A DNA stretch of 64,000 nt from positions 248,001 through 312,000 of the forward strand of contig NZ_AJWX01000005.1 of the NCBI RefSeq assembly GCF_000263855.1. Reading direction: 5' to 3'. The stretch is from Pseudomonas sp. M47T1. GTDB lineage: Bacteria > Pseudomonadota > Gammaproteobacteria > Pseudomonadales > Pseudomonadaceae. Positions 25,720-33,450 of the stretch are shown piece by piece. Every line of letters begins with the position of its first letter. The first letter of the stretch is position 1. The translations under genes and the position numbers were made by a program. The notes beneath the pieces were generated by a model that worked only from the letters and a program-made list of their open reading frames with translations, was not told the origin of the DNA and ran no database searches.

Positions 25720-26478
25720 GTGAGATATTCGACTCTGATCCCTGCGTTGCTTTGCATCGGCCTGAACGCCTGGAGCTGGGCCGCCAGGGCCGATGACTAT
25801 CAGGTGGTGACTGAAGAGTGGCCACCTTACAACTACGTGGAGAATAATCAGCTCACGGGCATGACCACCGACATTGTCAGGGCAATCATGGCGCTGACCG
25901 GCGACAGTTTCGCGATGAGGCTATTGCCCAGCATGCGCACCACCCGTGCCCTGGACACTCACCGCAAGACCATCTCCTACTCGATGTTCCGCACCGCCGA
26001 ACGCGAATCGCTGTACAAATGGGTAGGGCCCATCGCCGAAGAATCCATCTACCCCTATCAGTTGGCCAGCGCATCGCAACCGGTAAACTCCCGCGAGCAA
26101 TTACTGCAGGCCCCGCAGATCACCACACGACAGGCCGGCCTGATTCCCCGGGTGTTGCACGCCCAGGGCTTCACTAACCTGGACCAGAGCGCCACCGGCG
26201 ACCAGCAGCTCTACCGCATGCTACTGGCCAGCCGCACCAGCCTTATCATCGGCGACACGGCCAGGGGCGTGGCTTACTACAGCCGTCAGTTGCACATACC
26301 GGCGGGCACCTTGCGCCAGGTACCGATAGAAGTGTACCGCGCCTCGCTGTACATCGCCTTCAGCCGCGATTCGGATGACAAGGTAGTGGCCGCCTGGTCC
26401 AGCGCCCTGGAGCAACTGCGCCATTCAGGCGAGTTGCAGCGCATCCAGCAGAAGTACGACCCGCCCCCGGCCCCCTGA
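25720..26478 (+). CDS. Periplasmic solute-binding protein (SBP family 3-like)
   Basis: 252 residues from a GTG start. The signal peptide (RYSTLIPALLCIGLNAWSWAARA-DD) is followed by YQVVTEEWPPYNYVENNQLTGMTTDIVRAIM, the usual first strand/helix of amino-acid type binding proteins, and later RQLHIP...VYRASLYIAFSRDSDDKVVAAWSSALEQL near the end. It lacks adjacent permease genes, as do many orphan PBP-II proteins of Pseudomonas. The GTG at 25720 is chosen because the signal peptide begins there; an upstream GTG would add a non-signal extension. Confidence 0.8.
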   Translation: MRYSTLIPALLCIGLNAWSWAARADDYQVVTEEWPPYNYVENNQLTGMTTDIVRAIMALTGDSFAMRLLPSMRTTRALDTHRKTISYSMFRTAERESLYKWVGPIAEESIYPYQLASASQPVNSREQLLQAPQITTRQAGLIPRVLHAQGFTNLDQSATGDQQLYRMLLASRTSLIIGDTARGVAYYSRQLHIPAGTLRQVPIEVYRASLYIAFSRDSDDKVVAAWSSALEQLRHSGELQRIQQKYDPPPAP

Positions 26479-26544
26479 GCGGACGTATTGGTGCGTCCCT
26501 CAAGCTGATATCATCCACGCCGTGAGAATACCGAGTGGAACACC

Positions 26545-26706
26545 ATGAACCGCCGCAAGAAGATCAAACAGCTTTTACAAGCCCATGCGAAAAAGGCCAG
26601 CGCCAAACTGGCACCGCAGAACAAGCCCAAGTACATCAGCAAGGCTGACCGGTTGAAGCTGGCCGAGCAGGCTGGCGTGGATGCAAGCACGTCGACTGAA
26701 GGCTGA
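26545..26706 (+). CDS. DUF2986 small basic protein
   Basis: 53 residues, strongly basic: MNRRKKIKQLLQAHAKKASA..., then NKPKYISKADRLKLAEQAG. The N-terminal RRKKIKQLL and central KPKYISKADR match the DUF2986 family from memory (short, basic, widespread in gamma-proteobacteria, no assigned role). The start codon follows GAGTGGAAC, a weak ribosome site. Followed by a REP-like repeat. Confidence 0.8.
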   Translation: MNRRKKIKQLLQAHAKKASAKLAPQNKPKYISKADRLKLAEQAGVDASTSTEG

Positions 26707-26803
26707 GCCGGTAGCCGCTGCCGCCAGGCCGCGTGGGCCCGAGTGGCCCTTGAAGGCCGTCAGTGAAGCCTGTCCAGGGTAGCCTTCGGGAGCGGCTACC
26801 GCC

Positions 26804-27583
26804 TTATTGAACCCCCGCCACAAACCCTGCAATCACTCTCCCTAGCTCATCCGGCGCCTCCAGCGGTGACAGATGCCCGACGCCTGGCAGCACATGCACC
26901 ACTGCGCGCGGGATGCGCGGCAGCAGTTCGGCCTGCAAGGTGGCCAGGCGGTCTACCTGGTCGTGCTCACCGCTGATGACGAGGGTTGGCACGCTGATCA
27001 ATGCGGCTTGCTCGGTCAGGTCTTCGGCCATGGCCTGGTTGGGCCACGCGGCCTTGGCCTGTGGCGCGGCCCTGAGGCTGTCGGCGATGACCTGCTCGCG
27101 ATGGGCGGCGCTCAATGGCCTGTGGGTGAGCACGTGATCAATCACGAATGCCACCGACTCACGGGATTGGTAGGCGCCGGTCAAGGTAGCCCGCTGTTCG
27201 GCGGACAACATCATCGGTGACGGCGGCGATGGCGCGACCAGCACCAGCCCTCGCAGCCCGCGGGGCCGGCGCGAGGCGATCAGTTGCGCGACCTTGCCGC
27301 CCATGGAGTGGCCCACCAGCACGTAACGTTCCAGTGCCAACGCCGCGATGACGCCTTCGGCATCGGCGGCAAGGTCGGCGATGCCATAGCCGTGGGCCGG
27401 GGCATCGGAGTCGCCCCAGCCGCGATGGTCGGTGGCGACGATGCGATAGCGCTCGGCCAAGGGCCGCGCGACCTCGTCCCAGGTGCGCGCCGAGCCGCCG
27501 TAGTAGTGCAGGAAGACCAGCGCCAGTTCGCCGCGGCCTTGCTGTTGGACGTGGATACGCGTGCCGTTTGTCTCGATGTGCAT
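26804..27583 (-). CDS. Alpha/beta-fold hydrolase
   Basis: 259 residues. HYYGGSARTWDEVARPLA contains the oxyanion region, VATDHRGWGDSDAP and nucleophile elbow VGHSMGGKVAQLIA give Ser, VISGEHDQVD gives the acid, and GVGHLSPLEAPDELGRVI gives His. The start at 27583 (MHIETNGTRI) lies seven bases after GGAG. The MBL hydrolase gene (27625-28416) lies just upstream on the same strand, 41 bases away, so the two may be one unit governed by the divergent GlxA-type regulator. Substrate unknown (ester, lactone or C-C bond). Confidence 0.9.
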   Translation of the reverse strand: MHIETNGTRIHVQQQGRGELALVFLHYYGGSARTWDEVARPLAERYRIVATDHRGWGDSDAPAHGYGIADLAADAEGVIAALALERYVLVGHSMGGKVAQLIASRRPRGLRGLVLVAPSPPSPMMLSAEQRATLTGAYQSRESVAFVIDHVLTHRPLSAAHREQVIADSLRAAPQAKAAWPNQAMAEDLTEQAALISVPTLVISGEHDQVDRLATLQAELLPRIPRAVVHVLPGVGHLSPLEAPDELGRVIAGFVAGVQ

Positions 27584-27624
27584 TGAGGTTCTCCAGGGGG
27601 CCTGCAAGGGCTATATGCGGGGGT

Positions 27625-28416
27625 TCAGCGCAGGACTTCAATCAATTGGCGCTTGGAGCAGCCACACGGGGCGGGCTGCAAGGCAAACCGGCGCCCGGGT
27701 TTCAAGCCGGCCAGGTGGTGCGCATGCCGACGAACTTCATCGGCTGACAGCGGCCCGCCATGGCCCATGTGAAAACGTTGCAGGCCGGCGTCGACCATGC
27801 CCAGCAACTGCCCACTGACCGCTTGCGGGTCGTCTTCGAAGGGTGGCCGCGTGGCATGTTTCAAGCGCATCACCCCGCCCAGCAGAATGCCAGATGCGAT
27901 CAGGTCGCCTACCAGCGCATCGCCATTGCTCAGCTCCACGGAGATGGAACCGGCCGTATGGCCCGGGGTGTGCCGCGCCACACCCTCGATGCCATAGGCG
28001 TCCAGCGGTACCTTGGCGTCATCGTGCAACAGAATGTCGGGGGTGAACGCCTGATAAGGCTCGCCGGGCACGCCGGAGCGCAGGAACAGCGGCCCCCACC
28101 ACTGGGTCACGCAGTAGGTCATTTCCTTGCGGCACTCGTAGTAGTCCAGGTCACCGGCGTGGGCCAGGATGGGCGCGCCAGAGAGCTCACGCAGACGCGC
28201 GGCCGAACCGGCGTGATCGGTGTGCGCATGGGTGACGACAATCAGCTTGATGTCGCGAAAGCTGCGCCCGTGTTGCTTGAGCACGCGCTCGATCCTGGCG
28301 TGCGAGCCGGGGATGCCGGTGTCCACCAGCACACAGCCATCGCAGCCAATGATCAGGTGACAATGGACCATGCCGAACGGCAGGATCGGAACAGGGATGA
28401 TGAGCGGTGAGTTCAC
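27625..28416 (-). CDS. MBL-fold metallohydrolase
   Basis: 263 residues from a GTG start at 28416 (AAGGGG upstream). The metal-binding motif is THAHTDHAG (H-x-H-x-D-H), with GVARHTPGHTAGSISVEL and VGDLIASGILLGG downstream supplying further ligands. It belongs to the glyoxalase-II/quorum-lactonase-like metallo-beta-lactamase fold; the substrate is unknown. It is divergent from the GlxA-type AraC regulator at 28562 with a perfect 6-bp dyad in between. Confidence 0.88.
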   Translation of the reverse strand: MNSPLIIPVPILPFGMVHCHLIIGCDGCVLVDTGIPGSHARIERVLKQHGRSFRDIKLIVVTHAHTDHAGSAARLRELSGAPILAHAGDLDYYECRKEMTYCVTQWWGPLFLRSGVPGEPYQAFTPDILLHDDAKVPLDAYGIEGVARHTPGHTAGSISVELSNGDALVGDLIASGILLGGVMRLKHATRPPFEDDPQAVSGQLLGMVDAGLQRFHMGHGGPLSADEVRRHAHHLAGLKPGRRFALQPAPCGCSKRQLIEVLR

Positions 28417-28511
28417 GGCGTGGCCCCTTGGGGTGGTGGCTGGGGACGCATCGCGCCCGGTTGATGGCACCATTATGACGACGACAATGGCTGCACAAGC
28501 CTGTCAATATC

Positions 28512-28526
28512 GACTATAAAATAGTC
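28512..28526. promoter_or_regulatory. GACTAT-AAA-ATAGTC operator
   Basis: Perfect inverted repeat GACTAT (28512-28517) and ATAGTC (28521-28526) in the 145-base gap between the divergent MBL hydrolase and AraC/GlxA genes, 36 bases before the latter. Likely regulator or promoter site. Confidence 0.5.
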
Positions 28527-28561
28527 AAATTAGCCAAATCCTTCGATTTTTGGAAACCGCG

Positions 28562-29599
28562 ATGAACACTGTGCGTATTGCCGTGCTGGCCTATAGCGGT
28601 TGCATGCCCACTCAGCTGTTCGGCATTGCTGATGTGCTGCGCATCGCCGCTGACATCGACCGATCCCTGGGCGCCAGGCGCGGTGTCACCCTAGACGTGG
28701 AACTGGTTGCGCTGTCGGGACGCGCAGTCACCGTTGCGGGGGGCGTTGCATTGCGGCCCAAACGGCCCGTAGGCACCTACGACCTGCTGATAGTGCCCGG
28801 CCTGGAAACTCAGCGGCACCCAGACTGGGCGCAGGCGCTGGCGCCGCTGTCGGCGGAGTGCCAGTTCATCCAAAACAGTTTTGCGCGCGGCACCACGGTG
28901 GCGGCCGTGTGCATCGGGGCGTTCCTGCTGGGCGAGGCCGGGTTGCTGGATGGCCGCAAAGTCACCACCGCATGGCTGTTTTCTGCCGACCTGGCAACGC
29001 GCTACCCCGCTGCAAAGCTGGAAGCCGACGCCATCCTGATGCAGGACGGCGCGGTCATCACCACGGCGGCCGTAAGCTCCGCCTTCGACCTGGCCATTCA
29101 CCTGGTCAAGCTGTACCTGGGCGCCGAAGTCGCCACGGCAACGGCAGCCGTGACCTTGCTGCCGGCGCCCAGGGCCAGTCAGTCGCCTTATGTGGACACG
29201 GCGATGCTGGACACGCCACGCCCCACCTTTGCGCATAACCTGATGCAGTGGTTCGAACAACGCCTGACGGACGAATTTGACTTGGAACAGGTGGCCCGGG
29301 CGTTTCACGTCAGCAGTCGAACATTGATGCGCCGGGCGAAAGCGGAAACCGGCAAATCGCCTCTGGCGCTGTTGCAGGAAGCTCGGGTAGAGCATGCCAA
29401 ACGCCTGTTGCGAGACGGCGACTGGCCGATCATTCGGGTGGTGGAAGCCGTCGGGTATGCCGACGTCGTCAGCTTCACCCGACTGTTTGCCCGCCTGGTG
29501 GGCGAAACCCCCGCCAAGTATCGGCAACGCCAACCCTTTGTAGCTTCCGAAGGCTGCGTCTTGCGGCACCGTGTGTCAGGCACTGCGCGGCGCCTATGA
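28562..29599 (+). CDS. GlxA-type transcriptional regulator (DJ-1/PfpI plus AraC)
   Basis: 345 residues. The N-terminal DJ-1/PfpI-like domain (MNTVRIAVLAYSGCMPTQLFGIADVL, YDLLIVPGLETQ, TTVAAVCIGAFLLGEAGLLDGR) is fused to a C-terminal AraC double HTH (VARAFHVSSRTLMRRAKAETGKSPLALLQEARVEHAKRLL, VEAVGYADVVSFTRLFARLVGETPAKYRQR). The last ~20 residues (ASEGCVLRHRVSG...) are encoded by repeat R2 inserted at the gene's end, so the native C-terminus has probably been replaced. It overlaps the convergent GNAT gene by 6 bases. Probably regulates the divergent MBL hydrolase and alpha/beta hydrolase genes. Confidence 0.92.
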   Translation: MNTVRIAVLAYSGCMPTQLFGIADVLRIAADIDRSLGARRGVTLDVELVALSGRAVTVAGGVALRPKRPVGTYDLLIVPGLETQRHPDWAQALAPLSAECQFIQNSFARGTTVAAVCIGAFLLGEAGLLDGRKVTTAWLFSADLATRYPAAKLEADAILMQDGAVITTAAVSSAFDLAIHLVKLYLGAEVATATAAVTLLPAPRASQSPYVDTAMLDTPRPTFAHNLMQWFEQRLTDEFDLEQVARAFHVSSRTLMRRAKAETGKSPLALLQEARVEHAKRLLRDGDWPIIRVVEAVGYADVVSFTRLFARLVGETPAKYRQRQPFVASEGCVLRHRVSGTARRL

Positions 29600-29621
29600 C
29601 GCGGCTTGCGGCGCTGCTACA
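29539..29621 (+). repeat. TGTAGC-ended ~83-bp repeat, copy R2 (inside two gene ends)
   Basis: The 83-bp copy begins TGTAGC and ends GCTACA, with TTCCGAAGGCTGCGTCTTGC, GTGTCAGGCACTGCGCGGCG and CTATGACGCGGC in between. It encodes the last residues of both convergent genes (GlxA-type regulator and GNAT) and holds both stop codons. Confidence 0.75.
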
Positions 29622-30127
29622 ACTTTGTGGAATATCGTGGTCGCGCACAGCCCGCCTTCGGGCCATAACGCATACCCGGGAATCTGCCCCGTCACCTGCC
29701 AGCCCAACCGCTGGTACAAGCGCTCGGCATCGCCGCCGGTGGCGGTGTCCAGCACCAGCACGCTCTTGCCCTCCTCGATTGCCACCGCTTCAGCGGCTGT
29801 CATCAAGGCCTGCCCTACCCCCAGCCGGCGGCCACGGCGGTGCACCAGCAACTTGGCGATGTCGGCACGGTGCGGTTGGTTTTCGGGCTGCGCCAGCACC
29901 ACCTGCACCGTGCCCAACAGCACCCCGTGTTCATCCTGGGCGACCAGCAGCGCGCACTCGCCTGCCGCGACGCTGGCGCGCACGCCGTGCCAGAAACGGT
30001 CAGCCCGCGCGCGCGGCAACGGCAGCATGAAGCTCACCGAGGCCCCGCCCTCCACACAGTCGATGAGAATATCGGCCAGTTGTGCGCAGGTGGCGTCGTC
30101 CAGTTGTTCAATTCGTTTGATGTGCAT
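29594..30127 (-). CDS. GNAT-family acetyltransferase
   Basis: 177 residues from the ATG at 30127. The acetyl-CoA site is LLVHRRGRRLGVGQALMTAAEAVAIEEG, followed by VLVLDTATGGDAERLYQRLGWQVTGQIPGYALWPEGGLC, typical of GNATs acting on small molecules. An alternative GTG at 30142 overlaps the upstream regulator's TGA (GTGA), and the two genes are surely co-translated either way. Its C-terminus is encoded in repeat R2. Partner of the XRE-cupin regulator; it may inactivate or modify the compound sensed by it. Confidence 0.88.
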   Translation of the reverse strand: MHIKRIEQLDDATCAQLADILIDCVEGGASVSFMLPLPRARADRFWHGVRASVAAGECALLVAQDEHGVLLGTVQVVLAQPENQPHRADIAKLLVHRRGRRLGVGQALMTAAEAVAIEEGKSVLVLDTATGGDAERLYQRLGWQVTGQIPGYALWPEGGLCATTIFHKVVAAPQAAS

Positions 30128-30138
30128 GGCGGCTGTCC

Positions 30139-30705
30139 TCACAGGCGGCGGTCTGTGACGATAACCACCGCATAACGTGCCGGCTGGTCGTAGGGGTTAT
30201 GAAAACGCGTGGGTTTGTCCAACTGGAACGCCAGGCAGTCGCTCGTCTCCAGCGTGTAAGGGTGCTCACCCACATGAATGTCCATCCGGCCACTCAGCAT
30301 CCACACTTGCTGATCGACGCGCACCTCCCGTGTGGACGTTTCATAGGCCACCTGGGCCCCGGCCGGAAACTGCACCTCCACCACCTGAATGGGTGACAAC
30401 GCACCACTGGGCGACACGTTCCGGCGGATGTACCCCGATTGCGGGTCGCGCCATTGCAGTTGGTCGGCGGCGCGCAGCAAGTGGCCGGCCTCTTCTGCAG
30501 GTGCCTCGAACAGCGCAGACAGAGGCACGCCCAGGCCGGTCGCCAGCTTCTCCAGCACCACGGCGGTGGGGCTGCTTTGGCCGCGCTCGATCAGGGAAAT
30601 CATTGAGCGGCTGACGTCGCACCTTTGCGCCAGGGCCTCCAGGGATAACTGCAGTGATTTACGCAGCGTACTGACGCGAGCGGCGATGCGAGTGTTGATG
30701 TCCAT
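30139..30705 (-). CDS. XRE-family regulator with cupin domain
   Basis: 188 residues. The N-terminal helix-turn-helix (RIAARVSTLRKSLQLSLEALAQRCDVSRSMISLIERGQSSPTAVVLEKLATGLGV) is fused to a C-terminal cupin (VVEVQFPAGAQVAYETSTREVRVDQQVWMLSGRMDIHVGEHPYTLETSDCLAFQLDKPTRFHN). This is the PuuR/SinR-like architecture sensing small molecules. It is co-transcribed with the GNAT gene and divergent from an aldo/keto reductase; a perfect dyad lies just 16 bases upstream of its start (30721-30742), fitting autoregulation. Confidence 0.93.
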   Translation of the reverse strand: MDINTRIAARVSTLRKSLQLSLEALAQRCDVSRSMISLIERGQSSPTAVVLEKLATGLGVPLSALFEAPAEEAGHLLRAADQLQWRDPQSGYIRRNVSPSGALSPIQVVEVQFPAGAQVAYETSTREVRVDQQVWMLSGRMDIHVGEHPYTLETSDCLAFQLDKPTRFHNPYDQPARYAVVIVTDRRL

Positions 30706-30720
30706 GGGCGTGCCGAGAGA

Positions 30721-30742
30721 ATGGAATTAGCGAAGATTCCAT
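30721..30742. promoter_or_regulatory. ATGGAAT-N8-ATTCCAT operator upstream of XRE-cupin gene
   Basis: Perfect inverted repeat ATGGAAT (30721-30727) and ATTCCAT (30736-30742). It lies directly before the regulator start and within reach of the aldo/keto reductase promoter. The half-site is the same as at 49197-49214 but with different spacing. Confidence 0.55.
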
Positions 30743-30850
30743 TATAAAAGAACAAAATGTCAATATACAGGACAGACGCAACGCAACTTTCTTCACTCGC
30801 CCCTTTCGAATCCTGGAGACTGATCATTCAAGCCTTATCAGGAGACCTTC

Positions 30851-31687
30851 ATGCCATCCGCCCCACTGATCACCCTCAACGACGGCGTACAAATTCCGCA
30901 ACTGGGCCTCGGCGTCTGGCAACTGGATGACGCACAGGCCTACGAGTCGTCCAAGGCCGCCCTGGCCGCCGGTTACCGGCATATCGACACGGCAATGATC
31001 TACGGCAACGAAGCCGGGGTCGGCCGTGCGGTGGCCGAAAGCGATGTGCCTCGCGAGCAGATTTTCGTCACCACCAAACTGTGGAACGCCGACCAGGGCT
31101 TTGACCGCACCCTGCGCGCGTTCGACGCCAGCCTGGAGCGCCTGGGCCTGGAAACCCTGGACCTGTACCTGATTCACTGGGCTATTCCGAAGAAAGGTGC
31201 CTACCGCGACACCTGGAAGGCCTTCGTACGCCTGCACCAGGAAGGCCGGGTGCGCTCCATCGGCGTGTCCAACTTCAATGCCGAACACCTCGGCCACATC
31301 ATCGACGACACCGGCGTGGTGCCGTCGGTCAACCAGATCGAAATTCACCCCGACTTCAACCAGGCCCCACTGAGCCAATGGTGCCGCGACCGCGGCATCG
31401 TCACCGAGTCCTGGAGCCCGCTGGGCCAGGGCGGCGAGTTGCTGAAGCTGCCGCTGTTCGCCGAGATCGCCCAGCGCCACGGCAAAACCCCTGCCCACGT
31501 GATCCTGCGCTGGCACCTGCAGAACGGCCACGTGGTAATCCCGCGCTCGTCCAATGCCCAGCGCATCGCGACCAACATCGACGTGTTCGACTTCGAGCTC
31601 AGCGACCAGGAACTTGAGGCCATTGCCCGGCTCACGCAGACCGGGCGCCTGGGGCCGGATCCGGAGACGATTGAAATGGGCTTGTAG
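30851..31687 (+). CDS. Aldo/keto reductase (DkgA-like)
   Basis: 278 residues with the AKR tetrad and NADPH motifs: GLGVWQLDD, RHIDTAMIYGNEAGVG (Asp and Tyr), FVTTKLWNADQGF (Lys), LDLYLIHWAIP (His), SIGVSNFNAEHLGHII, VNQIEIHPDF, WSPLGQG and VIPRSSNAQRIATNIDVFDF (NADPH binding). It resembles 2,5-diketo-D-gluconate reductase A and methylglyoxal-reducing AKRs. Cytosolic. It is divergent from the XRE-cupin gene. Its stop TAG is part of a TGTAGC-like repeat end. Confidence 0.92.
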   Translation: MPSAPLITLNDGVQIPQLGLGVWQLDDAQAYESSKAALAAGYRHIDTAMIYGNEAGVGRAVAESDVPREQIFVTTKLWNADQGFDRTLRAFDASLERLGLETLDLYLIHWAIPKKGAYRDTWKAFVRLHQEGRVRSIGVSNFNAEHLGHIIDDTGVVPSVNQIEIHPDFNQAPLSQWCRDRGIVTESWSPLGQGGELLKLPLFAEIAQRHGKTPAHVILRWHLQNGHVVIPRSSNAQRIATNIDVFDFELSDQELEAIARLTQTGRLGPDPETIEMGL

Positions 31688-31807
31688 CGGCCGTCAGGCA
31701 GCGTAGCAGGCTCCCCACATGAAACGTTTCCAGCAGGGGGTGGACGCACGATGCCTTGCTCGTTAAGGTCGGGCAGGCATCCCCATCCCTCCCAAGGAGC
31801 GCGCCAC

Positions 31808-32125
31808 ATGGACGTACCCTGCACCTCCATCGAAGAAGTACGCCAGCGCATCGATTCCATCGACCGCGAGGTTGTTGCCCTGCTGGCCAAACGTGGCGAT
31901 CTGGTCACCCAGGCCGCCGCGTTCAAGAAGACCACCGCCGATGTGCGCGCGCCCAACCGGGTGGAACAGGTGATTGCCAAGGTGCGCGCCATGGCCAGCG
32001 AGACCGGCGCCTCGCCTGAGGTGGTGGAGCAGGTGTACCGCGCGATGATTGCCGCGTTCATCGATGAAGAACTCAAGACCCACGCGGCGTTGGCCGGTCA
32101 GGTGGAGATGGCCCGACCTTTGTAG
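31808..32125 (+). CDS. Chorismate mutase (AroQ class)
   Basis: 105 residues. Single-domain AroQ: IEEVRQRIDSIDREVVALLAKRGDLVTQAAAFKK with the conserved Arg/Lys residues, then APNRVEQVIAKVRAMASETGASPEVVEQVYRAMIAAFIDEELKTH. It is closest in layout to PchB-type proteins (isochorismate pyruvate lyase/chorismate mutase), but no salicylate or siderophore genes are nearby, so it is called only as AroQ-class. No export signal, thus cytosolic. Its stop TAG lies in the leading end of repeat R3. Confidence 0.88.
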   Translation: MDVPCTSIEEVRQRIDSIDREVVALLAKRGDLVTQAAAFKKTTADVRAPNRVEQVIAKVRAMASETGASPEVVEQVYRAMIAAFIDEELKTHAALAGQVEMARPL

Positions 32126-32203
32126 GCACTGCCGAAGGCTGCGTCTTGCGATGCGGTGCGTCAAACACTACGTGGGGCTTGTCTCGCGGACTTGGCTGCT
32201 ACA
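32121..32203 (+). repeat. TGTAGC-ended ~83-bp repeat, copy R3
   Basis: Begins TGTAGGCACTGCCGAAGGCT, shares GCGTCTTGCGATGCGGTG with R1/R2, and ends TGCTACA. It provides the stop codon of the chorismate mutase gene. Confidence 0.7.
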
Positions 32204-32313
32204 GGGTTTATTGCAGCCACCGCGCCGCCGCAACTGCTGTGTCCCGCGGCGAAATATTGAAGGAGGGGCCGCCCGGCGGGCACGCGAGGCCCGCCGCTGT
32301 GCTCCCAAGGCAG

Positions 32314-32535
32314 TTATTCCGAATCGATCAGGCTGTCCGTTTTCACACCATCATCGTCCTGATCAGACCCGGAACTTTCAGGTGGCGGATCCCAGTCCAC
32401 CGGGCGCTCGCCATTGCCGTGCCCGGGCTCGGAACTGGTCTGTTCAAGGCCAGAATCATGGCCTTCGCCGGCGTCCGGCGTTTTATCATCCGGGCCCGGA
32501 TAGGCTGCCTCGGGGCCATTGGTCGTGTTCACCAT
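32314..32535 (-). CDS. Small acidic, probably disordered protein
   Basis: 73 residues, rich in Asp, Glu, Gly, Pro and Ser (PGPDDKTPDAGEGHDSGLEQ, PPPESSGSDQDDDG) with no hydrophobic core, so it is probably intrinsically disordered. The start at 32535 follows GGAG by seven bases. No known family; similar short acidic proteins occur as lineage-specific hypotheticals in Pseudomonas. Confidence 0.6.
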   Translation of the reverse strand: MVNTTNGPEAAYPGPDDKTPDAGEGHDSGLEQTSSEPGHGNGERPVDWDPPPESSGSDQDDDGVKTDSLIDSE

Positions 32536-32700
32536 AACGATTCTCCCGTGTGGTGGTACAGAGTATCTGCACCTATAGGTGGGAAAGCGCTGGCAAGTCG
32601 CAAGTGCCCGCACGCCGACAAGCGGCCTCGCGGCAGCTCGCAGCCTCTGCCCCACGGCCGGCGAAACCTGGCGGCAGCGGCTACCCCGACCCGGGTGTAA

Positions 32701-32911
32701 GACCCCACCGGCCTGCCGTTGCCCGACGACGTCGCAGACAGCCACCCCAAGGTGGCTGAGCTGCCGGATCTGATGCAAGGGTCCGAGGCCAGCCCAAGGC
32801 ATTCACCACGTTCGACGACCAGGGGCGTAGAAGCCCTCGCCTTATTACGACCGGCTGGTGGACGTGATGGAGGACCGGATGAAGTTCACCTTGCTGGTGC
32901 GCGACCGCTGA
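32701..32911 (+). pseudogene. arsH: arsH remnant
   Basis: Fragments of an ArsH protein in broken frames. DPTGLPLPDDVADSHPKVAELPDLMQGSE (32701 on) corresponds to [21 protein letters not shown] in the intact arsH. PKAFTTFDDQGR and then, after a frame change, PYYDRLVDVMEDRMKFTLLVRDR and a stop correspond to [12 protein letters not shown] and [22 protein letters not shown]. Roughly 100 internal residues, the N-terminus and the last ~25 residues are gone. It diverges from the copy at 6664-7398, so it is an old second copy rather than a recent duplication. Confidence 0.8.
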
Positions 32912-33018
32912 CGACCTGCGCAAGCGGATATTCCATCGTCGGGTATTGCGCTTCAGGCCTGCGATGTGCCGTTAGGCGCTACACTACGGCAAGCCCCTCT
33001 GACACAAAGGAATTCCAG

Positions 33019-33432
33019 ATGCTGAACGCCTCACACTGCCTGAAAGCAGCGCTCGCTGCCGCCACACTTTCGCTGTGCGCCTGCGCCACCCCACCCCCCA
33101 ATCCCGGCCCGGACTATTCCGTGGTCAGGTTCAGCCACGACAACCCGGATGAGGTGCTGGGGGAAAAACTGGATGGCAAGAGCACGTCCGATGGCAGGAC
33201 GTTCAAGATCAAGGCCGGCTCCCACGACCTGGTCGTCATCGTTCAGCGCCAGGACACCAACGGCAAGATGCAGTACTGCTTCACCACTCTCCACTATGCG
33301 CAGTTCAAGGATGACGAGGTGTACAACATTCATGAGGACCGGCTTGGCAGCAAGGTCTTCCTCCAGCTTCGTCGCCACACCGACGTGCTGGCCACCAACA
33401 CCGGTGGCCTGAACTGCTCGCCGGGTAGCTGA
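33019..33432 (+). CDS. Putative lipoprotein, unknown function
   Basis: 137 residues. The signal peptide MLNASHCLKAALAAATLSLCAC has a lipobox-like LCAC, after which the mature region (PPPNPGPDYSVVRFSHDNPDEVLGEKLDGKST...FKIKAGSHDLVVIVQRQD) is beta-rich and hydrophilic. AAGGAA lies a good distance before the ATG. No family recognised; possibly a PEGA-like or envelope accessory protein. Downstream gene is convergent. Confidence 0.65.
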   Translation: MLNASHCLKAALAAATLSLCACATPPPNPGPDYSVVRFSHDNPDEVLGEKLDGKSTSDGRTFKIKAGSHDLVVIVQRQDTNGKMQYCFTTLHYAQFKDDEVYNIHEDRLGSKVFLQLRRHTDVLATNTGGLNCSPGS

Positions 33433-33450
33433 CATCCAACTGCTACCGTT

